Positions 34,895 to 46,248 of a stretch of DNA of 64,000 nt are shown here, piece after piece. This DNA is from Panaeolus papilionaceus (lineage: Eukaryota > Basidiomycota > Agaricomycetes > Agaricales). Location of the stretch: the NCBI GenBank assembly GCA_015501605.1, contig JADNRZ010000004.1, positions 1,364,001 through 1,428,000 of the forward strand, written 5' to 3'. The number at the start of each line of letters is the position of its first letter. Position 1 is the stretch's first letter. The notes below the pieces were generated by a model that was given only the letters and a program-made list of their open reading frames with translations, ran no database searches and was not told the origin of the DNA. The translations under genes were made by a program, and so were the position numbers.

Positions 34895-35117
34895 GATATA
34901 TAGTTCCTCACATTTCTACCCATATGTCTTAGATCTCCAACGAAAAAAACGCGTACGCGTCATACATGCATTGTACGGAGATGGCTACTCGCGACCTACG
35001 TAATCTCCAACTAGCCTATAACTTGCTCCAGTCTTTCATCCAAGCACTCTTAGATCCTCTTGTATCTCTTGGAGCTTCGTTCGATTGCTCAAACCAGATA
35101 AACAGACCAAGAAAAAA

Positions 35118-35663
35118 ATGCCAGTCATTGAGTTTTGCGCTCTCCGCATCAAGGCACCTCACGTCCTTGGGGAATCACAAAAATTGCATGATCTCTTCAC
35201 AAGTGTCTCGAAACTCCAATCAGCATGGTCCAAATATCCGCTGACATATTATCAAAACATCAAAGACCCCGCTCTCATCTATCTTATCTCGGGTTGGAAA
35301 GACGTCGAGTCCCATAACGCGTGGATCGCAAGCGATGAGAATCAAGGGTTGCTTCAGAATTTCACGGGGGAAGTTGGGGTAGTAGAAGTGGAGAGCTTCT
35401 CACATGTGGACAAGATCGACTTTAATGACATTCCGAGCGAAACGAAAGGGATGAGGGTGTGCAAGAATGCGGGGATCGGAGCTGTCGAGTCAAGTGTGAT
35501 GGATGCAGATAGGGTTTGGGACGGCGAGGGGGTGGATTTGGAGAGCAAGGAAGATGACACGTATCGGTTCGTTGCGTATGGGGATGTTAGCACCTTCAGT
35601 GGAGAAGGGGACGTGGTGGATTGGATTCTCATGACACGGATCGAGTTCGACCGTGAGCAATAG
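35118..35663 (+). CDS. Small ABM-like (dimeric alpha/beta barrel) protein
   Basis: Intronless 181-residue protein from ATG 35118 (MPVIEFCALRIKAPHVLGES). An in-frame upstream ATG at 35085 would add a Lys-rich stub and is less likely. The first 100 residues alternate strand and helix as in antibiotic-biosynthesis-monooxygenase-like barrels: VIEFCALRIK, then a helix, then PALIYLISGWKDVESHNAWI, where the G-W-x-x-x-x-x-H-x-x-W pattern is typical. The C-terminal half is acidic (DADRVWDGEGVDLESKEDDT) and may be a second degenerate barrel ending VVDWILMTRIEFDREQ. No signal peptide, so cytosolic. Substrate unknown; these folds often act on quinones or haem-like ligands or only bind them. It follows the esterase on the same strand with separate transcription likely. 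Confidence 0.65.
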   Translation: MPVIEFCALRIKAPHVLGESQKLHDLFTSVSKLQSAWSKYPLTYYQNIKDPALIYLISGWKDVESHNAWIASDENQGLLQNFTGEVGVVEVESFSHVDKIDFNDIPSETKGMRVCKNAGIGAVESSVMDADRVWDGEGVDLESKEDDTYRFVAYGDVSTFSGEGDVVDWILMTRIEFDREQ

Positions 35664-36210
35664 GGGTAAACGATCTCTGCCCGTTCACGCCTGCGACGTT
35701 ATCGATACCAAGGCTCCAACTCGTGTCGACAATCAGATTATTTCAGCCACATTCCTTTCATTTCAAATATCACTACAAAGATAGCCATCTATATAGGAGT
35801 ACATACAAATCCACAACGAGATATCAATGGACGACACGATGACCCAGTAGAAAAATACACATACATGTGCTACTGTGTAGATAATATACAAACTGATACA
35901 TGACTTGTATACACGTATTGCGATAAAAATGACACTTTAAAGGGGCGGAAACACAACAAAAGGGTTGTACAACCATAACCATCTGGTTTGGTGCAGTTGA
36001 ACTTGTGTGGGTCGATAACAAAACAAAAAGAGCAAGCAGAGTTTCATAATGGTGGGGATATCTCTCATGGAAACTAGGACAAACGTCGGTAGTAGATTAA
36101 ATTTGTCGTTATAGGTCGGAAGGCGTAACCTTGGAGGTTGTAATTTCATGATGTGTGTAACTTCGATATTTTGGAACTGAACGCAATTGGAAGGTAATGA
36201 CCCTCTTTTA
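35664..36210. other. Convergent 3' intergenic region
   Basis: Between the rightward ABM-like gene and the leftward metacaspase. AT-rich; leftward ORFs within are not supported by motif. Confidence 0.45.
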
Positions 36211-38958
36211 TTAGATGACAAACTTCAAGTTGGTATCCTATGCCATAATGCATTGAGACGATATAAAGAAAGAAATGAAGGTGGAAACTTACAATGTGGT
36301 GTGAGCTTCCCAGCTGGGGCTTCTGGCTGAAGCGAGGGTATAAGATAAGCCTTATGGAGCGGAGAAGGTCCTGATATGTTTGATCAGGATTATTGGCTGA
36401 GAAGAACTTCATTAGTCGGTTATTCGAAACGAAGCAATGGAAAGCTTACTGAGTGCTGTGATGAATGCCTGGTTGCACGAAATTTAAGGTAGTGAGAATC
36501 ATAAGAGCAGGTTTTCAAGGAATGACATACGTGGCTCATGGCACCAACTGCGACGTTTCCGGCAAATGTATCGGCGCTGGTTTGACCATCTTTACAGCCT
36601 GAAAACGATATCTGTATTGAAAGCTCTATTAGTGTTGCATGACCGATGGTACTGGATTGCTACTTACAACATCCGCCTTTGTCCCCTTATTTCTCCTTGC
36701 CCTGTTGCTGACATGGCTGCCCTTCAACCGACCGTGCGATGAGTACTGCGATTATTGCTGTGAGCATTGAGCTTGTTGTCATGAAGCAGGGACGTACGAT
36801 GAAAGGAAGATCCAGAGCTGTGCCCGAGTGACAACACTAGACATGCGAAACTCATCAGTCAGATAATCTCATGGAAAATGAACCGTGAAAAAAGGGATAC
36901 ATACGTCGAAGATACCCTTGATTAACCAAGAATCGTTAGTTTAAATGTCAAAATCATAACAAGCATTTTTTAACGTACTGTGAGCCTGCAACCAGGAGGC
37001 AGGGGTTTAACCAGAATATCGTGCATCTCGTCGTCAACGATGCTGCCTGCCTTTCGGAAATCGAGAGGGTAAATGACTACGGGCAGCTGGGTATCAGTCT
37101 ACAGAGTGTCAGGGAAAACGGAATGCAAACCTTCATCCCATCCATCAACTTCGTCACCATCTTCGTCCTTAACCTGTCCACCATGACCTGAGTCTAATGC
37201 AAGTGCATATCGTCAGCTAAGAGGTTTGACAGCGATATTACAAATCTAACATACAATGAATGAACAATGAATCGTCCGTCTTCGCGCTCCGGACGAGCCA
37301 CTTCATCTCTGCCAAGATATTGGCGCGTGTTGGCAAGTCGCGGGGGTGCGAATCTGGGGCATCGGTGAGGATATGTACGTCACTGGGGTGGAAATGATAG
37401 TGGCCTAAGAGGTGTAAAATTCTTGGTCAACAAATCCAGACAGAATATTGGTAAAACATTCTCCACTTACGGATAAGAAATTCACGAACATGTCGGGCGT
37501 CATTGATGCAACCTCGAAGTTCGTTGGGTTGCCCTCGATAGTTGATGCCAATCTAAGACGACAAAATTTGAGCAATAATAAACGAGTTTAATAATGAAGC
37601 ATCACTTACACAGAGCGCTTTCCTTCTGCCTGTACATCTGGAATATTGAAATTGAGGCTGCAGCGCGCTCGAATGCATTGTACCATTGGATCCATGGGTT
37701 GCATGCGTCGATGAGACTCCTGGAGCATTGGCAGGCCGCATGCCGAAGCTGGTTGTTCTCCTTCGACCGCGCTCGTCGATATGGGTTATAGGCGGTGCAT
37801 TTTCCATTTGTAAGGCCAATGGTGCGGTCATTGGCCCAGGCATATGGGGAACGCTGCTGGTAGTGTTACTGTGCTTATGTGATGGTCGGGGCTTAGTGAG
37901 CACCGCGCTCTGGTTGTGGTGGGACCCTGATTGGTGATGACTTGGGCTACGACCATGGGCCGAAGGTGACGGGGGGTGTTTCAAGTTCCCCGAAGACGAC
38001 GAGTGCGACAGAATGATCCGTTCCGGGTACTGGTTGTACTCCCTGCCAGGTTTCATAGCGCTCTTCAATGGTCGAGTTGCACTTGTAGGTGTCGTTGGCT
38101 TATGTTGCGAACGCCCTCCTTGTGAGATGGAGAGCGATTGGATGTGCGTTTCCAATGGTGGGATAGTTGAGGGGGGATAAGCCGATATTTGTGCATGATG
38201 AGCGGGGAAAGGCGGAGCTGAGTGTGACACTGCCATAGCAGATGGTGAATGGCCGTGTCCATAATATGTCGGTGAATGCGAAGAATGAATAATGTGGATA
38301 GGTGATGGAATACGCATCGGAGGGGCGGAATGCGACGCAGCGACAGGAATTGGCATTCTGTGAGGCGACGGAGACCTCGATGGGGAGCGTGCTCTAGGGT
38401 CTTGTAGTAGTTGCGTGCTAGGTTGGATGGTGTACACCTTCAAATGCTGGACCTGTTGTGAGTGAGAGTGAGAGTGCGACGACTTATGTCGACCATGCTT
38501 ATGGATTACAATTTGCTGGGGAGGCGGCGCGAATGTAGGCGAAGGGGGGCCATGAGCAAATTGATGGCTACCAGGATAGTCTCTCGTACTGATGTAGAGA
38601 ATTACGATCAACAATGGGGAACAATGACAATGGTGAAATGAACGTTCTACTCACAGATACTGCCCATACCCTGTGGGCGGTGGATAAGATGAGCTTACAG
38701 GGCCATATCCGTGCATCATCGATGGGTTATGCCTGTGTATAGAATTCTATAAGCTATGGTTTCACCCAATCCAAGATGTCAACACTTACGGTATGGGATA
38801 TCTGCGCACAGAAAATAAAAGCATCAGAAATTGACGAAATACAATGAACGCAACTACACTTACGATGGTCCAGGCATGTTCATCGGGGGGTGAGGAGACC
38901 TACTTCCGCTCCTACTCCTACTTCTCCCCCTTGCTTTGGAGTTAAGGTTATGATGCAT
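36211..38958 (-). CDS. Type I metacaspase with long His/Ser/Pro-rich prodomain
   Basis: Leftward multi-exon gene; start taken at ATG 38958 ([20 protein letters not shown]), in frame with the next ATG at 38883. The prodomain of about 350 residues is Pro/His/Ser-rich ([30 protein letters not shown]). The peptidase C14 part begins at [20 protein letters not shown]. The catalytic His is in [18 protein letters not shown] (codon 37183-37185, just past an intron) and the catalytic Cys in [17 protein letters not shown] (codon 36831-36833). The p10-like end has [13 protein letters not shown] and finishes DTNLKFVI after the last intron; stop 36211-36213. Metacaspases cleave after Arg or Lys, are usually calcium-dependent, and act in proteostasis and cell death. 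The residue before the catalytic Cys is another Cys, where yeast Mca1 has Ser. Confidence 0.9.
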
Positions 38959-39806
38959 ATTTTACGATGAGTTACAATGAGAACAATGGTAAAGGATAGT
39001 TGAAGATCAAGTTTTGGGTGTGCAGGGTTACGAGATAAGACTGGAACTGGATTGCAAGTGTCAGTATGTCGTTGGCAGTTATATAACTAATAAAATTAGC
39101 CTCGTGGGTGATGATTCGATTGTCAGATGGGGCAAGGTAGATGACAGTGAGAACAGAAGGAACTAGAGCAATCACCAGTTGCGGCAACCTCGGCAATTCA
39201 TATCAACGGAGTCACGTGTATTAATTGATCGCGTACACGCGTCTCAATTTGGCAGGATCGCTCTCCTTCGAGTAAGGGCAAGCGCCAATCCGCACATATA
39301 AAGCAACTCGACATCGTTTCTTTGGCTCTGGGTTTGAAGCTTTCAGAACTTTAATCGATGATCTTGCACTTAAATCAGCTCTTCCCGGTCTATCTCCCTC
39401 ATTCTTATCATCTTGATTCATGGTTCACAAGTATGCTGTTTACACTGCATCGGGAGTAAACCTTGTATCTGTTTTCTATCAGTATCATCGACAGGGGCTG
39501 CCCACGCCGCCGCCTCTTTTCTATAGTCGTATGAGATAGTGCGCCCCTAATCATGTGCGGACGCTGTTCAATTAAGTTCAGGGTCCTGGGTGAGCGGACT
39601 CCCGACCTTGACGGAGGTTGCATAATAATCACCGCACCTAGAGTCATCCCCGTCATGTCAATAGTAGCGCGCGCAAAGACGCTCGTTCAATTAGCTTAAA
39701 ATAATATCTAATAGAGTAAAATAAGATGTATGCCAAGATTGTTCTCGACAACACCAAATTTTAATCTCAGTGGTCGACTTGTCGTAGTGATCACAATCAC
39801 AAGCTC
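38959..39806. other. Intergenic, promoter side of the metacaspase gene
   Basis: No gene supported. Leftward ORFs near 39421-39221 and 39656-39408 carry no motif. Confidence 0.4.
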
Positions 39807-40241
39807 TTAACTTTCTATTTTATTGTGGGCAAGGAAAGACAAAGGCCGTGTCATTTTCTCCCCACATGAGTCACCGTGTATGGTAGAGGATGAGTAAAGC
39901 GCTCCTCGTTGTAAATTCTCGGTACCCATATTCTGGAGAAAATAGCATGTAATTGGAACGTGGCCGACGTTATACATAGCCATTTCATACAAGTCAATTA
40001 CGGTTGTGCGCTTCATAAGTTTTGGACTGCATTCTGTAATATTGTGAGTCACTTCACAAACCGCTTGGAGAAGGGAGCACAAGTTGGGATTGAGTTTGGC
40101 TGCCTTGGCCATCAACTGACTCGGGAGGTCAAATTTATTCCCGCCCAGGCTTACATAGATTGGTAAAATCTCAGTGTCAAGTTCTATATCCAGATACATG
40201 TAGGTCAACAATCTACATTCTGCCCTACAATGAATAGGCAT
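39807..40241 (-). CDS. Hypothetical 144-residue ORF
   Basis: A single-exon leftward ORF with ATG at 40241 (MPIHCRAECRLLTYMYLDIE) and stop at 39807. Composition is balanced and protein-like, with a central helical stretch (LMAKAAKLNPNLCSLLQAVC) and eight Cys scattered without a clear pattern. No signal peptide, membrane helix or known motif. It is the longest ORF in a 3.2-kb stretch otherwise without genes. It could be an orphan gene, an exon of a larger gene or chance. Confidence 0.3.
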   Translation of the reverse strand: MPIHCRAECRLLTYMYLDIELDTEILPIYVSLGGNKFDLPSQLMAKAAKLNPNLCSLLQAVCEVTHNITECSPKLMKRTTVIDLYEMAMYNVGHVPITCYFLQNMGTENLQRGALYSSSTIHGDSCGEKMTRPLSFLAHNKIES

Positions 40242-42063
40242 TTAAATCTGATTCTATAGTTTCTGTCAAGTTTATCCGAGCTTTTTCCGACCTGGGAAGG
40301 TGGACGCGTCGTCACTATCACTCGTCACTAAGTCACTACACACAACTTGTTCGCAACTTGGCGTTCTACTTAATCAACCACCCTACTTTTCACCACACAG
40401 CTGGGCGGCCTGTATTAACTCGTTATCTGGTATTGTCGGTTTCTTTAGCATTGTAACTTGGATATATGCGGCTACTATAACTCTAGAAATAGTGTCCGAG
40501 TTCTCCGAGTACACCGTTGACCTCATCTGACCTCATTCCCTCGTATGTCTCGCAGGATAGACCATCGCCAAATTTACATCTACTGTGGTGGACAGCTCTA
40601 TTGCATACAAGAGGGTTTTAGTCATCATACGAGTCTAGAAGATGACAAGGCAGTCTGACTAGAGCACCTGGGCGGAGGGGTCCGTTCAAAAACCTCGCCT
40701 CCGAATATGTGTATCACAGTACCACAGTTGAATGACATGGATCGACATATGTGCCACTTGCACATATGTATTTCACACCAACTAGTTTCAGTTAATTATA
40801 CTCCCGAAAGTATAGAAATAGCACATACTCCAAGATGTTGTCCAAATACCCGAGTCATGATCCTCGATGACATTTATTGAAGACTCGATCTATGACTCTT
40901 CGCCCAAATGTTCCCTTGGCTGTACCCTCCTCTATTTCATGGCGTTCTGATGCTCTTCCCGTCGTTATTCTAAGCGTGCCTTCACTGAATACGCTACATG
41001 TCTTCGGTTCCGACCTTGCTATAGACCAGATGCTCTGACACTACACTAGACAGTGAATGACTTCGGCTTCTGCCTACATTTCCGGTCCGGCAATTCACAG
41101 AACCCGTTTGACAAGGTCCTCTGGGCGCTTTCTCGGACTGTTGATCGTGGGTTTAAGGTCATTCACTGAAGAAAACTGCAAAAGATCGAGAGACATTTTA
41201 CTAATTTCCTCCAGATTCGTTGCAACGACTAATTATCTGTATTCAGGTTCGTGATCTCAACGGATATTCTCATACGATCATCGTCGTTCGCTAGTCATCC
41301 CAACCAGATAGCGATCAGAACATATCGCTCTTGACAACCACACCTTGTGGTTGAGGATAATATGATAGTGTGTACCAATCCTGAATCGAATGGAAATTTG
41401 AAAGAATCCGTCATGCGGCAGCTATCGACTTTATACCAATTTCAATCTGCAACTCTTCGAAGGTGGGTAGCTAAAGTATCACTGGCGCAAACGTCGAGCG
41501 TGCGAGTCTATGTTGCTCATGTGTCCGAGTTTACCAGCACAAACGGTCACAAAAACTCGCAGAATGAAACCGTGACCGAATAAGCTTATTGAAGAGCGTG
41601 GTGGTATCTGTTTGCGTGATCATATAGTACACCCGCGTTGCACGCATGGGACCATCAAACTCACTACCCCGCCTATCACCACCCAAAATCGTTGCTTTAA
41701 GGTACTTCCCCAGGTCTCCCCAGATCCGCACCATATAAACGGATGTTGACGGGTGCTGTCGTATATACCTCGCATAAAGACATTTATCTCGGCTTTTCTT
41801 GGCAACTGGCGGATTCCCTAATCGAGACTGCAAGCTGACCTCTACTGGCGTCGTTTAAGCATTGAAATCATATAATTCGACCAGCAACTCTCAAACCCAC
41901 ACATGGATGAACATTTGACAAGAACCTCCAAGGAATCGTACAAGCACTCAGACTACCACAGCGGTTATTCGAGATAGCCGGGTTATACGTTCCCCTTGAA
42001 CTTGACATACTAGCTCTGATCAACTATGGGCGTTGCTGGCTACATGGTGCTTGGGTGGTAGGG
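40242..42063. other. Intergenic, 1.8 kb, upstream of the first cutinase
   Basis: Short ORFs only, none with a motif. The last 100 bp hold a sequence shared with the second cutinase promoter (listed separately). Confidence 0.45.
41962..41984 (+). promoter_or_regulatory. Conserved upstream block of cutinase copy 1
   Basis: CGGTTATTCGAGATAGCCGG lies 102 bp before the TATA box of the first cutinase. A near copy (CGGTTATTCAAGGTAGCCGG) stands 95 bp before the TATA box of the second. Conserved spacing suggests a duplicated promoter and possibly a regulator site. Confidence 0.45.
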
Positions 42064-42070
42064 TATAAAA
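42064..42070 (+). promoter_or_regulatory. TATA box of cutinase copy 1
   Basis: TATAAAA in GGGTATAAAAGCAGAT, 79 bp before the start codon at 42143. The second cutinase has the same box at a similar distance. Confidence 0.6.
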
Positions 42071-42142
42071 GCAGATATGAAACACTAGCACTCCCTCAGT
42101 TCTTTAGCCAACACTCAATCGGCAGACTTTCAAGGATCAACA

Positions 42143-42876
42143 ATGTTCTCTCTATCCAAAGCAGCGACTTTCGCCATCTTTGTAGCAACCGCTTTCGCTG
42201 CTCCAGCTGCTGAGCTCGACGTCGAAGCTCGCCAGCTTTTCTGCCCTCACGTCAAAGTCTTCTTCGCTCGTGGCACTACTGAAGTTCCCACCCTTGGCCT
42301 CATCGTTGGGCCACCTTTCTCTTTAGCCCTCAAAAGCGCTATCCGTGGAAAAGACGTCGATGTTGAAGGGCTCGACTATCCTGCTCTCGTCTCAGGATAC
42401 CTTGCCGGCGGTGACATCGGCGGTGCTATCAGGATGGCCAACGATGTGACATCCATCGCTGGCCGATGCCCTAACACCAAGATCGTCATGTCTGGATACA
42501 GGTTCGTACATTTCGATTCGAAGCTTCGATGCTCGAGACATTGACCTGATGGTTTGAACGTATAGTCAAGGTGCCCAGGTCACCCACAGGGCTGCTGCCA
42601 GGCTCTCTTCGAGCATTCAACAACGTGTCGTTGCTGTTGTCACCTTCGGTGACCCCTATGAGGACACTGCTCTTCCAGGCGTCCTCCAGTCTCGTCGCAA
42701 GACCTTCTGCGCCTTTGGTGATCTCATCTGCAAGGGTCAACCAGTCATTCTCCCTGCCCACCTTGGCTACGGTGATGTAAGTACCGAAATCAGTTAGATA
42801 TTGGTCTCTAACTTATTACTCGATTTATTACTAGGACGCTCCTGTCGCTGCTGCCTTTGTCGCTGCTCGCGTCTAA
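42143..42876 (+). CDS. Cutinase (carbohydrate esterase family 5), copy 1
   Basis: Exons 42143-42501, 42566-42776 and 42835-42876. Signal peptide MFSLSKAATFAIFVATAFAA followed by APAAELDVEARQLFCP; the V-E-A-R may be a pro-peptide cut. The mature part has VKVFFARGTTEVPTLG (cutinase start), VDVEGLDYPALVSGYLAGGD, and the nucleophile elbow VMSGYSQGAQVTHRAA, whose Ser codon straddles intron 1. VTFGDPYEDT, FGDLICKGQP (catalytic Asp) and PAHLGYGDDAP (catalytic His) follow. All triad residues and the usual Cys are present. Secreted enzyme that hydrolyses cutin or other polyester/short-ester substrates. About 203 residues, a normal length. Partner copy lies exactly 4.1 kb to the right. Confidence 0.93.
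42383..42731 (+). repeat. Near-identical tract shared with cutinase copy 2
   Basis: 349 bp that match 46483-46831 with only three differences by my reading (42563, 42615, 42695). It covers the end of exon 1, all of intron 1 and most of exon 2. Flanking coding sequence on both sides is clearly less similar. Confidence 0.85.
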
Positions 42877-44077
42877 TCAACTAGCTGAGCCGAACTAGCA
42901 GGGTATCTAGTCTGGCAAACGTATTGTAGGCGCTCAAAATTCACTGGCTGTGCGAAGGTCCGCAAGCAAAATGACAATCATTAAATATTTCATGTATTAT
43001 CATCTGTAACTGTTAACTGCCGTATGAATGTACTTTCGAATTCAAATTCTTTGTTGATACGATTGGTGAATTGAAAACGATATTATTAACTATGTCGATC
43101 GGATTTGCCCCAAATCGCCGGTCGTGGCATGACCATCCTCGGTAGGGATTTCATTGATCCTTGCGGTAAATATACTTGTCGTGACTCATTGGTCCGAAGC
43201 AGATGTCAATGCAAAACCAACCCACTTCAAATAAATCAGATGCCCCTTACATTGCTTCTTTAAAACGAATATAATTTGGTCTACGATTCATAGGGTTTCA
43301 ATCAACGACTTCTACCGCATATTGCTTCTCCTTTATATACTTTATCTATTCGGCCTTTTGCATGCCTTAAGCCTCCACTGGAGTAGGGATAACCCAGCTC
43401 AAAGGCTAGAGTCAACCTCACGGCACATAGATCAATCGATTCATCACTGACAGGGATCGCCTTCGTTTGCTAGCAATATGCGTCATCGCACCCACGCGTC
43501 GTATAATGAACTCGCTCTTACACACTGTTGCGTACTAGCCGCACTATATATGCATGTATATGATTAACCCCACGGAGAATGATGTGGAAGCACTTATTCG
43601 GAGCTCTGGTAAGCACCCAAACATAGTTCGCCGCAACATGGACTTCGATGTGTCATTCTCATAACACGGCGAGCCTCCTCAAATAAGCGCAGTATCGAAG
43701 TCAAATTCTTTCTAACTAATCATTACAGAAACATGAAGCAGAATCTTCGCATACGAACTACTTTGAAAACACATTCTATCAATATTCTTTTGCCAACACC
43801 TGATGAAAGACGGCCAGGGTAACTTCAGCCTTGTACACATTCCCCACTCATAATTGGTTGGCCGACATGCCGTTCAGGCTTCTGAGATACGAAGAGGCTC
43901 AAGCGATGGTGATGATCATGACTTGCCAATAATGATCGGGAATGTTGAAACTCGAATGTATGGGTGATATATATAACTATAATCATCGTGGTTAAAACAC
44001 CCTGCAAGGTTAACGTTACTGCTGTGTTATACCCCCTCCCCCCCCGGTTCACTCCTCACCACGTAGTCTTTCTCAAT
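42877..44077. other. Intergenic, 1.2 kb
   Basis: No gene supported. A pyrimidine run (about 44028-44046, CCCCCTCCCCCCCC-type) lies just before the next start codon. Confidence 0.45.
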
Positions 44078-45473
44078 ATGTCTGACACGACGTCGATGAT
44101 AATCGTCGACGATACGAGTCCGCTCATTCATTATAACGGGGATTGGAGCTTAGACAGTACAACCGCGCAAGATGCTAAAGGAAATTTCGGATCAGTCTAC
44201 AACACAACCCAGCATTGGACTAAAGGAAATAATAGCTTCACATTCTCCTTCGAAGGTGCGAATCAGTTGATCAACATAAATGACCGCCATTAAACGTCGA
44301 CTCAGGCTCTTACGTCGTGGTCATTGGAAGCAACAACCCTCAGAGCTCATGGCAGTGCTCGATTGACGGCGTTACATTTGCATCAAGCCCATTCCAGTTT
44401 TGGGAAAATAACTGGTGGATGTGTTCCACTTCTATACATGATGGGCCTCATACCCTTACTGTAAACGCTATCGTGGCAGATGGTGAAATGTTTTGGTTTG
44501 ACCGAGTCATTTATACTCCTTCTGTCAGCGTCTCTCTAAGCAATCAGGCTATGTTCATAGACAACCACAACACTCAAATTCAGTATGGGGCGGGATGGAG
44601 AATCGATGGCGGTTCAGCAAACATTACAAATCAGGCCGGTACCAAGTTTACATACGAATTTGACGGTATTTCTTCAGACCAAGGTTTCCTAATTGGTCAT
44701 GCAATTCTGAACAAAATCACTCAGGTACCTCGATACGTTGGTTTGGCTATGTTGGAGGTGGCACACCGACAGCATCCGCGACGTACTCCATTGACGGCGG
44801 CACACCAACAACGTTCATCATCGCGACCCAGGTTCCTGGAGGGACATCCTTGTTCAATCAACAATATTTTCAAACGCCCGACCTTTCTCCTGGACGCCAC
44901 GTACTCAATGTTGAATACCTTGGAGGAGCCCCAAATGCTGCAGGGTTAATTTTAGACTACCTCGAAGTCCGAGGTGCGACTGTTTCAGGGGGAAATATGG
45001 GAACGACATCACCAAATTCGAATCCTGTGAATGGAACCACTTCAACCCCAAGTCTATCTGGTACAGCCACTGCCGCGCAAGCAAGTAAGAGCAGTCACGC
45101 CGGTGTAACTCAATTTACAACCATCACGGGTTCCAGCAGCGTGATCCCCAGCAACGCAGCGCAGTCGTCTGGGAGTGCCGATACGAGTTTCGGTTCAGGT
45201 AGCACGATTAATGGGACAGGTCAAGCCGGTACCAAATCCAAACTAAATGCAGGCACAATAGTGGGAGGAACCCTGGGAGGTCTTGCTTTCTTGCTCGTGT
45301 TTATATTTGGTTTGGTTTGTCTACGCGCGCGCCAGCGCTGGAAACGAGCCGCGGCGATCGCCCCCGACGATCCTCCGGCATATGGCGAGTACTCTGATAC
45401 GACGGTTTCAACACCTTCTACACCACATGGAATTCAGATCCCACCCTCAAAGCTTCGCTCTTCGAACTCTTAA
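44078..45473 (+). CDS. Single-pass membrane protein with two beta-sandwich-like repeats
   Basis: Start at ATG 44078 (MSDTTSMIIVDDTSPLIHYN). Two related outer repeats: the first has IIVDDTSPLIHYNGDWS, SYVVVIGSNNPQSSWQCSID and WFDRVIYTP; the second has MFIDNHNTQIQYGAGWRIDG, WFGYVGGGTPTASATYSIDG and LILDYLEV. The alternation of D-x-x-x-x-I-x-Y-x-x-x-W, x-S-I-D-G and L-D-Y-L-x-V resembles carbohydrate-binding jelly-roll folds common in mushroom surface proteins. Introns at about 44256-44308 and 44668-44724 must be removed. A Ser/Thr-rich stalk, one helix (AGTIVGGTLGGLAFLLVFIF) and a basic plus Pro-rich tail (DDPPAYGEYSD) follow. No signal peptide is seen, which is odd for this plan. It sits between the cutinase copies. 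Confidence 0.68.
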
Positions 45474-46064
45474 TTACTTGCCTCTGCTCCGCTTTTATGG
45501 TACAGTATCGTTAAATTTAATGAGGAACACGGACTGGGTAATTAGGGACAATGTTCGGTTATAAGCGCCGAGTCTAGTACTAGTGCATCGTATAGAAAAC
45601 GTGGTGAACAATATGTATACATACAAGTAATATAATACACATCTTGGAGACGTGAAGTTGTGAACTGCCGGTGCGTCAATATTCCGACTCCCCATCGAAT
45701 TCTAACAACATGACTTTACGCTCTACCGAACAAGGCTTACACAATCGGAGCCCCTATCATTGCTCGAAGTTTCTCCAGAGCGGCCTATCTACAGCACCCT
45801 TCCCCGCATCTCCAGACATCTCCCCCACAAAACGGGTGCTGTCGGGTGCTATCTAGAGCTTCGTTGACACCTCGCAACATGTCTTCTGGCTTGGCGTTTC
45901 TTGGCTGGTCCTAATCAGGCAGCCAGACATTGATTACCTGTTCGACCTGCTGCCACCAGGGGAGGACAGACATTCAGAGCAGGCGGACCCGACTGATTCG
46001 CTGAGTATCGTGACACCTTATCTTAACACAAGTATGTGCTGAACAGACCTTATGATCTCTGGAA
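45474..46064. other. Intergenic upstream of second cutinase
   Basis: No gene supported; small ORFs only. Confidence 0.45.
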
Positions 46065-46084
46065 CGGTTATTCAAGGTAGCCGG
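46065..46084 (+). promoter_or_regulatory. Conserved upstream block of cutinase copy 2
   Basis: CGGTTATTCAAGGTAGCCGG, matching the block at 41962 upstream of copy 1 at nearly the same distance from the TATA box. Confidence 0.45.
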
Positions 46085-46159
46085 ATTGTAAACTTTTCAT
46101 CGTCCGCTTGTAGTCGACATGTACACCTTTCTCTCAGCCGTGAACAGTGATTGAAAAGG

Positions 46160-46166
46160 TATAAAA
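46160..46166 (+). promoter_or_regulatory. TATA box of cutinase copy 2
   Basis: TATAAAA in AGGTATAAAAGCACAT, 89 bp before the start codon at 46249; the flanks also resemble copy 1. Confidence 0.6.
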
Positions 46167-46248
46167 GCACATCGTAGAGCATGGCACATATTCAGTTCTC
46201 CACGTCTTTTCAATTGACACTCGAGAAACGGCCTTCAAAGCTTCAAAA

